A stretch of 64,000 bases of DNA, taken from Paraspadella gotoi (taxonomy: Eukaryota; Chaetognatha). The notes beneath the pieces are model-generated. The model saw only the letters and a program-made list of their open reading frames with translations, did not search any database and had not been told where the DNA came from. A program made the position numbers and the translations under genes. The DNA lies in the NCBI GenBank assembly GCA_051294375.1, contig CM119265.1, positions 10,681,042 to 10,745,041 of the forward strand, in the 5' to 3' direction. Of this stretch, positions 46,601 to 58,600 are shown piece after piece (the stretch's first letter is position 1; every line of letters starts with the position of its first letter).

Positions 46601-49600
46601 TTTTCAAAAAATATTTTAAAAAAATTGACGCTGAAGAAGGCTTGCAACTAAAGCCGAAACATGTCCGTTTTTTCTATAAAAAATAAAAAAATTCGTTATA
46701 AAACAAAAACCATTTTGCCTCAAAAAAATATTTTAAAAAAATATTTTAAAAATATTTTAAAAATATTTAAAAAAAAAATATTTTAAAAAAATATTTAAAA
46801 AAAATATATTTTAAAAAAATATTTTTATAATTAATATATAATAAAAAAATATTTTTAACTGAATGGGATTTTTCTGAAAAATTCAGGCCCAGGATCTCAC
46901 TGTGCGCCGGTTCTAAAGCTTAGTACTACGCATAGTACTAATCTTTGTTGGATCAAAACGAGCTCGATTTTAAAGGAAAGTTGATCGGTTTGAAGAGCGA
47001 TTTTTGCGATTGCTTTTTGGCGATTACTTTTGAACGGATTGTCGGATTATGATGAAATTATGCATGTAGATAATTTTTGCAATTGTCTATCGAACGCTAC
47101 CAAATTTGATATAAAACAATAAGTTGTTTAGAAACGATGCTCATCCCCATATTACTTAAAACGTACGTCATTTTTTTTGTTTTACGATAACGAATCAGTG
47201 CAACTTGACCGACGTGGAGTTTCTCTACATCGACCTCTACCTACTGACGGTTCTCTCAATCTTCTACGGCTACACGCCCGCCTATTCCTCGCTGGCACCG
47301 ATTCCTCCGACGTCTTCGTTGATAAGCGCCAAGCCAATTCTCAGCCTCTTGGCTCAAGTCTCCGTCGCTCTATGCTTTCAGGTGGGTGGTGCGGGGTTTG
47401 GGTTGCAAGGCGAAAAATTAATGCTATACATTAATACTATACCCATGTAATACAGTATCTAAATTCATTTGGATAATGCGGTATAGGGCGAATTAAATAT
47501 GATGCTTAACTGTACTTGTAACCAAAATTATATCATTCTCGACCCATTATTAAATATACAATGGTATCAAGAACGTATACTTTTTCATACCGGCTACTCA
47601 TCTTTGGAAGGGTCCTAAGGAAGGTATACTTCATAAATGAAGAGCTGACAAAATCTAAACATGAAGTAAAATGTCCAATCAAATAATTGATAAAACTAAA
47701 TTTTTCAGATATCTCATTAAGTACAAACTATCGAAGGAAATAATAATTTTTCCTATGGGGGTAAATTATATATTACATATATATATATATATATTATATA
47801 ATTGTGGCGGTATATTCTCACCGCCTCACATCTATCATCGTTCAGCCAATCCCATTGGCTCAGAGGGGGAACGCACCTAACGACTTCCCTCTGCGTTGGC
47901 AAAGCGAGACCGTCCTAGGGTAACCGCGCCAGTGAATGGAGGCGTCACTGAGGGTCGGAAGCCCCCAAAGTCAACAGTGAGATGCTCCATTCGAATGGGC
48001 ATCATAGGCAACCCGCCTGTTGCCATAATATCGTATTAGTTTTAATGTAAAAGACTAGGGGACGGAACGAGAACAGTAGAATGGGGTGTTGAAATAATTT
48101 ATCATTACAACTAGCTCATGAAAAAGAAGTTATAAAAAAAAGGAAAGGAAGAAAAATCGCCACAAAGCGTCAAAGGTATTGCGTCAAACAAATATTATTA
48201 GATGCAACATTCAATGTCGTCATCCTCGTCCTCGCTCTACCTTTTTTTATCAATGACGTCATATGCTGACGTTTATTGGTGTCGTCATTGGTTGGCGTCA
48301 TGCAGTGACCAAATCAATTTGACATCGCTCGATGACGTATTACCTCGTTTCTTGTGCTCTGTACAAGTTTAGCGGAGTAACGGCGGCAATGGCAAGATCG
48401 TTGTGCTATATTAACTTAGTCTTTCAATTTTTTTTGTAGTTGTCGTTGACGTTTTGCAGTCACGTTGCTCGAGAGGCTAATCGTAATTTATCTTCGTTAC
48501 TCTTTGAATCCCCCCGTAAATTAAAATCAATTGCTCTCTTTCCGTTATCGTGCGAGCAGGAACTTCACTTCGATTCTCGAAAGCCATTATGTGTGTTATT
48601 TTCTCTGCAGACTGGAGCCGCAAGCCGAAAGAGAAAAAAAACTCTTCAGCCTGTGGATAACGATATTCGATGAAGCGGAGAGAGAAAAAAAGCCCCGAGA
48701 ATCTAGATATCGACATAATATTGAGAGATAACTGGAGAGTCGAGGAGTCGAGTGCGGCAACCAAAAAATCTTTTTGTGCACGCCACGCCCCTTTTTTATC
48801 GTCGCAATCACTTTGCGTTTGCGACGATTTTGCTCTGGTTTTGCACATAAGTGGCGTCGTCGTTGATGATTAAATTTGGGTGTATGAAGCTTAAAATTTA
48901 TATAGAGCTTCTCATCATCGCTGATTCATCGGGAAAAAAATGAGTCTGCAGCTGGCTCTGCAGGGGCTCTTTCTTTTTCTCTCTTTTCACCTGCTGCTTC
49001 TGCTGCTGCCTTTTGATTTCTTTCTTTTTTTCTGGCTGCCTCTACTGCTGCCGCTGCTGATTCGTCCGAAAACGATTTGGCTTCTCTCTCTCTCTCTTTT
49101 TTTCTTTCTTTCTCTTTTTTTTTTCTCAGGGGCTGCGTCTGCTGATCAGTTTATTTGACAATGAAAAAGTTTTTTATCGTCGCAATCGCTAAGCGTTTGC
49201 GACGATATTGTAACGCGTTGTCGTCGTCGTCGTTGTTGTCGGCGTTTCAAATTATAGATCGCCAAAACATACCCGATTATTAAATGATCGTGGTATATCA
49301 CAAATAAAAACTTATTTTGTAAATATCTATCAAAAGCAATGAAAAAAAATATTATAATAATTTTTTTTTTTAAAATTAAAATTTACCATGAAAGCTTTAA
49401 AAACCGGTTTTTAAATCATTGTTCTACGTCTTAAATTTTTTTCCGAAGGAGTAATAGCAAACGAACTATTTTTTTCCTCTTTTTTCTTCTTTTTCCCATA
49501 AGCCTCCAGACGAATTCAACTCCAGGATCGCCCAGAACATTTAATAACTGTCCTGACTCAATTTTAAGACATCCGATGATGAGAAGCTGTATATAAATTT

Positions 49601-52600
49601 TCGAAGCTCATACACCAAATTTAATCATCAAAAGCGATCTATAATTTGGAACGCCACAACAACGATGACGAAAACACGACGCCACTTATGTCAAAACCAC
49701 AGCATATCGTCGCAAACGCAAAGCGATTGCGACCAGAGATGTGGACGCGATCCGGGATAAGCGTAAGCGAACACTGTGGAAGTGGCCGATTTTTTGAAGA
49801 ACCCGAAACCGGAGCGATATGAAAAATTAGAATAAAGGAATTGAACCCGGAAGCTATAATAACCCTGCGTGTCGCTTCCTGGTCATTTGTTTTTATTGGT
49901 TAGAAATGAAAGGTATTTAATGTATTAAAATCTTTACAACCCCTTTGCTCTTTCTTGATTTTTCTTTTAAAAATTTGTTTTTAATATTTATTTTCAACAT
50001 TTAAAAAATGTTGTTCCTAATTTTTTTATTCCACTTTTTCTTATTCTCTTCTTTTATTACTTTGTTTTCTTTTATTCTCTTTCCTCTTGGTCGAAATCTA
50101 TGAAAAAAATTACATATTTATTTTTTTAATTATTTTTTCTAATATATCAAATAAACTCTGAGCTGAAAAAAGATTTTTTCTATCTGAAAAAAACTGTAAT
50201 TAAGTTAAATTAAAATTTAAATTAAACTTTTTTAATTCTATAAAACTAAAAATTATTATCTTATATTTTTATTATTTTCTTTAAATTTAAGTCTCTTAAA
50301 TTTTAACATACTCTCTCTCTCTATCTTCTTTCTTTTTTCCCCTCTTGCACTGAACAAAAAAGCAATAAAAAAAAATATATAAAATAAATAAATCAAAATT
50401 ATTAATAAACAAGTTTGAGCAAACAATGCCGGATCTGCCCACGATCATAGCGGTAATTAATTGATTAATAAATTGAAAAAAAATAAATTAATTTAATTAA
50501 TTACATATTAATTAATTAAAATAATAACATCGAACATTTGGGAGCTCAAATGATTTGAACAAAGACGACAAAGACGATGAATACAATGACGAAACGACGA
50601 CAAGTCTTTGTACTTTGTGAGCCGTAGTACAGTAGTGGTCAATAAGAATGACCTGTTTTTACCCAATCTTGTTATGGGTTCCGCGTACAAACGTTTGCAT
50701 TTAGGAAAAAAACGACTCTTTCCACTATTGTTCAGTTGTTACTCTACAATGTTGATTAACTTTGTACACAACACAAATTAGGCCGAACGAAGGATTGGTT
50801 AAAAACATTCTTCCACCCATTTCTAATGAATAAAAATAGTACCATTTTGGCAATTTTTAGCCAAAAAAATTATGTCCCATTTTTGTCCATTTTTACTTTC
50901 GACTTCTGATTTGAATGCCAAGGAAAGTTGAGAAAAAATTTTTTACTTTGGAAATCCGTTCTTTTCTTATCTTCTTTACCTCGGGTAAAATTTATTAGCT
51001 TACAATCGCTTTAGTTTGCCTATAAATTAAATTTTAAAGTTAACAAGTCAAATCAAGTTGGAGTTTCAGTCTTTATCATAATTTGTTAACAAAAATAAAT
51101 CAAATTGGTTGAAAATTTAACAGAAAATGTAGCCTATTGAATAAGCTTTTAACACCTATAAAATTATCAAAAAAACTTTTCTGGTTTAGCCACAAATAAT
51201 TTTTAAAGACGTCTTTTAATTTGTGACTTTTTGTGACTTGCATTTATTTTGATAAAGAGATATTTTCAACTCATTTATTAGTTTTAAAAGATGAGGTAAC
51301 AAGCTGACCTGATTAATAAAAAAAAACCGCATCCTTTTAATCCACTGGAAAGCATCAGGACTTGTTTTTTCTCAAAATCGACAGATTTTGCGGAAAAATT
51401 TTCCGCAAAATCTGTCGATTTACTAAATTTGCTAGGCAACCAAAATTGAAAGAAAAATCATTGCGCTACCATTCATTTTCTTTCTTATAATTAGCGGTAG
51501 CCGACGCAAATTCAAATTTTAATGGAACAGCATTAAACTAATGCCATTATTGGTATTAATTATTGTGTTAAATATTTTTTTTTGCAAAAATGTTCCAAAC
51601 CATGAGTAATTCGCTAATTAATATTATTATATTGCTATATAATGTCAAAAAATTTTTTTTGTATATTTTAAGTTTTTTTTAATTGATTCTGATAGAGCTT
51701 AAAAGTTTGAAGCAAAAAATATAATTTACACTTTTTAAAATTTTGGATGTTTTATTACTAAAAAATTAGTAAAACTGCTAAATCATTCGATGATGATTGA
51801 TGATTGATGATTCTTTTAAGGTTTTTCTCAATTTAAAACCCACTTATCATCAAAATATTGAAAAAAGAATTATACTCTTGTGTAGATAACTTTTCATAAG
51901 CTATTTGAATCTGCTTTTAAAAATAAAAAATTCAAAAAAATTTTTTGACCATTTCCTATCTATAAATAAAATTATTAAAAATTAATTACTAATGCTTCGC
52001 TTGCCATTTTAGAAAATTTTGCTCCATTGAAAGTTTTCTGCAGAAATGGTATAGAAGTTTCATTTGGAAGGTTCCCAAATCCAACTTCTGACCACCCCAT
52101 TGACGAAGTTTTGGCTCTATTTATAATGCTTATTAAAGAATTTCTTTGATTTGGCTCAATGTAAAGTAGTGAGAGTGAGGACGAAAGGGAAAAACTATAA
52201 AGAGAAGGGGAGAGGAAGTAAAGCGAGGGTGAAAGGCAAAACGAAGGCGGAAAAATAGTGAGACAATTGTAGTAAGGCCCCCAAAGAGGGGAAATGGAAG
52301 GAAAAAGAGGGGAAAAAAAGGGAAAGATGATAAATGAGAAAAAAAGGTGAGGAAAGTGCATTGATGACACGAAGGTAGGGGCCAAACAAATATTTATGGT
52401 GTGTACATGACGTGAGAAGTAAGGGAGGAAGAAGAGGAAGAGGATAATATCACTATAGAGGAGTGAGTCAAAGAAGAATACAGAAAGCGATAGAGATAAT
52501 GGCGCCTAAAATCTTTTATCAGTAAAGACATGAGGATTCTTTTAGGAATTCGATCTTTAAAAAAATCATCTGTACCATAAAAATTCAAGCATACTTTTTT

Positions 52601-55600
52601 TTAAAATTAAGCAGTTAATGCGATTAGATTGACTAGCTCATTGACTGATTTTAATCATGAAATTTACATGGGAAGTTCTAAGTGATAAGAAAAGGAGATA
52701 ACTTGAGACTAGTTTTTTTAAATGAAGAAGCTTCGTACTAACCAATGGATCAAGAATATGTATTATTGAGTTCAGATTTCCGTTGTCTAAAAGACACCGA
52801 TTGAATGCGAAACCTATGGCTGACCTTTTTCTCAGCCAATGTAAATACTAGTTATTTTTATTAATTTTATCTTTTTTAACTGTTTGATAATACCAGGTTG
52901 TTTTTATCACAAAAAACACGCCACAATTTTTCTATAATTTTGTTTTGAGTCACCGCAAACATTATAAAATATTTTAATTAATTAATTTAGAGAAAGCAAG
53001 AATTTGAATGTTGATACAACGTTTTTGATTAATAGTTGGACATGTTTCGGCTTGTTACTTCAAGCCTTCATCCGCATATGACATTCAATAATAAATTTGT
53101 GTAAAAGAAGAGTGTGAGAGAGAGAGAGAAAGAGAGAGAGGGTAAAAGTTTTTCCAACAAAGTGGTGAGACAGAATAGTGTCAGATTGAGGACAGGTTGA
53201 AAGTAAGGGCAGATTGAGTGAGTTGTGAAAAGAAGTGAAATTTGTTTAATAGAGAGAGAGAGAGAGAGAAGCAAAACAACAGGGCTAAATAAATAATAAA
53301 GATACATTTTGCATGTACAACAAAGATAAAGGAGTTTCATTATTAAATAATTAATGATGGCAACCACACAATGATAATATCGACGATGACAAATTGTTGA
53401 TTGGATTTATTTTTTGATTGATTGATTGAATTATTTATTAATTGATGAATAATTAATCTACTGATCAGTTCTGGCATTGTTAGATCAAACTTGTTTGTTT
53501 TTTTGTCTTTTCATTATGACAAAAGAAAATGATTACCTGATGAGATTATGATGACAACTGAGGATAGCACCATCATGATTAAGTGATATGATTGTATGAT
53601 CAAATAAAATAATTCTAATTATAGGACCTGTTAATTTTAGGTCTTTTTGTCAGGTCACTGACCGAGGACAAAAGCAACAATGACGTTGGAGATGACAAAT
53701 GATAACACTGACATTGTTTAAATTGATGAACATAATAAAATATGATGTAATTAATTAAATATTGGTTCGTTAGTTTGTTTTTTTTCATTTTAACTCATTT
53801 AACTTAACTCGGACTGGAGGTCTAACTAAAAACTTTGTAAACCGTCAGATGCGTTACGCAGGCGACTGTATAGCATAGTAAGATTACCAGCCGCTAGTTT
53901 GGTTAAACTATGGTTTTTGTAAGGCAAAAGTATTTGTTTAAAACATCTAGTGACTACTATAATTGTAGTCACCTGTTAGAAGGAATGAGTAATTTATAAT
54001 ATAACAAATATAAAATTCTACAGAGTAGCGAGTGTGGACACCCGGTCGGAAACGATAAGCGATACGGCTAAAAAAGTTAAAAGGGTCATTGCAGGACCCG
54101 ACTAAGCGAAAAGCGGGAGGAGTTCAACGTATTAGGATTCACAATATAATGTGCCAGCGCGGAAGTCTGAGCAGGCGCGGTAAATACGTCGCACTTGCAA
54201 TTGCAGAACTTTACGTAAAATGCTTGTGTTACGAGCGAGCTGGAGGTGTTAGGTTCGATCGGTTGGCAAATGCGCTTGTATAGGAACGCGATGTAGAAAA
54301 ATCTTAATTATAGCATAAGGATGCGTCGCGATTATCGACATATCTTAAAGAGGCATTCGTTGTTATCGATGAATCCTTAATTGATAAACTAAAAAATATT
54401 AAATGTTAAGCGAAAAAATATAGTAGAGTACGGCTAGGAGAAATATATAAAAGTGACAGTTTTCTTCTGAAAAAGAAATTCGATTAGAAAAAATACTGAT
54501 TTGCGAACGCAGGTCGCGCTAATGCAAAAAAAAACGGAAATAAAAAACCCGATGCATGCGCGAGTAGCAAATTGATAAACATGCAACGATGCCCGATATC
54601 CTAAATTTTTAACGTTATTCTAATGCTAATAATTTTTTTTAATAAAACGCAGAGTGAAGAATGAGGTGAGAGCAAGAAGAGATTAGCTGAAGTCTAACAC
54701 AGACGTATGGGACCTGAGCTAGAAAGCAGGCAGATGAAAAGAAAAGAGCACTAACAAGTAATTTCGCGTACGCCAGAAAGACCTGCTGCACGACAGCTGC
54801 AGGCTCGTTTTTTGCAGCTCTATGATATAGTGTCAGTGTACTCAAAGTGCGTGCTAGGAGAACCACTAAGGAGAGGGAGATCCAGACTTGTGTGAGACTT
54901 TGAAAAAAGCATAGGAGAGAGAAAAGAATTTATGAAATAAGAAGAGAGAAAATTTTATTTGTTTTGATAAAACATAAACATAGTATTAATACTTGTCCAA
55001 GAACTCAAGTTTTAAGCACAGTCGATATTGATGAGGAGCTGTATATATAATTTTCAGACTTCATACACCCCAAGATTATGCATAAACAAGGCGACTACTA
55101 AATTTGAAAACGCTGCCAAGAAAACAACGAACGACACGACAAGCGCTTTACACATATCGTCGCAACAGCGCTTGAGCGTTGCGAGATAAAAAACTTTTCT
55201 CATGTCAAATAAACTGGATGCAAGGCGGCAGACTGGCAGGCTGCTCCTGAGAAAAAAAAGAAGATAAGAAGAGAAGAAAAGTAAGGAGAGAGAGTGAAGC
55301 CGTAAATCGTTTTCCGAGACCGATCAGCAGCATCGGCAGCATTGTACGAGGCAAGCCAGAAAAAGAAAAGAAATCAAAGAGCGGCGCGCAGATACAGCAA
55401 GGTGAAAGAGAGAAGAAAGAAAGAGCCCTGCAGAGCAGCTGCAGACTCTTTTTTTCCCGTGAATCAGCGATGATGAAGAGCGTCTATATAAATTTTAAGC
55501 TTCATACACCCAATTTGAATTCAATACAACGGACGGGGAGCCCGGCACTTATGTGCAAAAGCACGAGCAAAAATCGTCGGCAAACCGCTAAAGTTGATTG

Positions 55601-58600
55601 CGAACGATAAAAAGTGGGCGGTAGGCTGTGCACAAAAGATTTTTTGGTTGCAGGGCACACGACTCCTCGATCTCCAGTTATCTCGTCAAGTATTAGTCGA
55701 TCATCATAGATCTCGGGCTTTTTTTCTCTCTCGACGCTTGCATGCGCGAAGAATGGCTGGATCCGCACAGGCCTGAAGAGTTTTTTTTTCATCTTTTGGG
55801 GGCCTTGCAGGCTGCCAGTCTGCGTAAGAAATAATAACACAATAATGGCTTTTCGACGAATCGAGTCCAAGTCTTCCTGCTCAGCGAATAGGTAGAAGCA
55901 GAGCAATTTGATTTTAATATTTACAGGGGGAAGCATGTCACAAGAGAGTTAACGGAAAGATTAAATTACGATTGCAGCCTCATCCGATGCAACGTGAACT
56001 GCAAAATCGGTTCAACCCGATAATACAACTACATAAAAAAATGTGAAAGACTAAGTTAATATAGCACGTTAACGATTCTTGTGCATTAGCCGCCGTTAAC
56101 TAGAAGATACCAGAGTAACTGCGCCTGCTGATACTTGTACAGAGCAAAGAAACGAGGCTAGATACGTTCATCGGAGCGAGAATGGCGTAAGATTTGATTA
56201 TGGTACTGCATGACGCCAACCAAAATGAGACCACGCAATAATACGTACAGCATAAGCTAGAACGGATACATATGATAAATAAAAGGTAGAGCGAGGACGA
56301 GGAATGCACAGCTATTTGGAATGTGTTGCGTACTAATAATCGATTTTGAGTTTGAAGCAATAACGACAGTTTGACCGACAGTCAGGAATTTGATCGAGAT
56401 CATTAGGAGGTGACGGGCGTCAGAGTTTATGATAGGTATTCTTCCCTTTTCCGTTCTTTTGGTTAGACTTCTTTTTTTTCATGAGTCATAGTTGTAATAG
56501 CTAAATTATTCGGCTCCACGAACGCTACCAGTCACCACACCCAAGTTGACGCTAATCCAGCAGTCTAGTTCTCGTTCAGCGAGGAGGGAATCTCCTAAGT
56601 CTTTTACAATTAAAAAGACTCATAGCGAATCAAGTTAGTGGCAACACTAGGCGCGTTGCCTATGATGCCCATTCGATGGAGCATTCTTCCAACTGGTTTG
56701 ACTTGGGGGCCTTCGCGACCTCAGTGAAACGCCAATCCATACACTGGCGGGTTACCACTAGGACGGTCTCGGCTTTTGGCCAACGGCACAGAGGGAAGAC
56801 ATCGTTAGGGTGCGTTCGCCCCTCCTGAGCCATATGGCGGAGTTGAGGCGCTGAGCGCTGATAGATAGTGAAGGGCGGTGAATATAGATCGCCACAAGAT
56901 TATTAGATTGATACGTATATAGTGCTGTAATATTAGTATTTAACCCGCATGACCGGAAAGCAGAATTTATTATTTCCTTCGATAGTTTTTGTCTCTTAAT
57001 AAGATAATTCGAGAATTGTTAGTTTTTTAGGTACTTATTTGTGATTGGAACAATTTATACTGTCATGTTGTAGATTTTGTCTAAGCTAGCTTATCATTTA
57101 TGGAAGTATACGTTTCGCTTAGGACCCGTTTCGCAAGATAAAGTAGCGCCGCGTGATGCATAGGAAAAAGGCAGTACGTTAAAGATTACCGTAATCTTCG
57201 GAATACGGCATATTGAGGTATAGTTGTAATAATGGAGTCGAGAAGGTAAGACGGAGATGATAACTTTTTGGCTTAGCACAAATGTAATCAGGTATGAGGC
57301 GCCAGTACTATTTAGAATCGCTCGCCACTATACGCATTATAGCCGAAATGAATTTAGATACTGTATACAATGGGACAGAATGTAATGATCAAGCGTATTA
57401 TGGTAGTAGGCATTAATTATTTCGGCCCTTAAGCAACCCAACCCCGCGACCACCTCACACGTTGAGGAAGAGCATAGGAGCGAACGTGGGAGACTAGTTG
57501 AGGCCAAAAGGAGGCTGAGGTCGATAATTGGCTTCGGCGCTTATCAAACGATAGAGACGTCGGATGGAAATCCACAGGCTGGTGCCGGAGCGTAGGATAG
57601 GGCGGGCGTGTAGCACGTAGAAGTTATTGAGAGAACCGTCAGTAGGTAGACTGGCTTCTAGATGATTAGAGAAAGCCTCCCAACCGCGTGCGGGTTCAGG
57701 ATCTTTGCACTGATTTCAGATTATCTTCATGTAAACAGAAAAAAACATGGACGTACGTTTTAAGTAATAGTTGGCGGCAAGGCTCGCCAACCAAGTAAGG
57801 TACAAATATAGAATTATTATTGAATACTGCTGACATTATTGTTCGGANNNNNNNNNNNNNNNNNNNNNNNNNGTTCTTGTTTTTTGAACCTTCATCAACC
57901 AGTTTTAATAGTATTAATAAATATTTGGATACTAACTTTAAGAGATAGAGAGAGAGGCAATTTTAACCTTGTTATCTCTTACTCTCTCCGAATTATTAAA
58001 TGACCATTGTAATCATAAATAAAAACTTTGTTACTTTATAAATATTATTATTATATTTGTTATAAATTTATTAATATTTAAATATTATTTTTTAAAATGT
58101 TAAATTATTGTATACTTAGCCAAAACTTAATTTTATATTTAACTCTAATTTACCCTTAACTTACCTCTAACCCAAACTTACCTCTACCCCTAACTTACCC
58201 TTAACCTTAATTTACCCCTAACCGTAACTTACCCCTAACCTTAACTTACCCCTAACTTAACCTTAATTTATTTTTCTAGTTAATTTACATTTTTAATTTA
58301 TTCTTAACCATAATTTATTTTAACCTTAATTTTTACCCAAATATATATTGGTTGTACCAATTTCATATAACAAAAATAAAAAATATTTAAAAAAAATTAT
58401 GATATCTTAATTCCTTTATTTTTTTTCCCCGAAACGTTATCCTCTTCCGTTCCATTTCGCTCTTTTTTTTTACGTTAATTCTTTAAGAAAAACCTTGCTC
58501 TTCGTTTTCCCAAAGGCCTCCAGAGGGCATTGATCTCCAGGAATGCCATGTTTTGTTTATGTTTTATCAAAACAAACAAATTATTATTTTATTTTTATAT

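Larger units (their letters stand above)
45403..49270 (+). repeat. Left arm of a large inverted duplication (contains ATP13A exon 16)
   Basis: This segment is found again, reversed and full of small indels, at about 54990-57847. Matched landmarks: 45403-45480 with 57771-57847; 47151-47470 with about 57350-57769; 47803-48057 with 56640-56896; 48230-48380 with 56130-56300; 48570-49200 with 55170-55790. The 1.67 kb between 45480 and 47151 is missing from the right arm. Confidence 0.8.
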
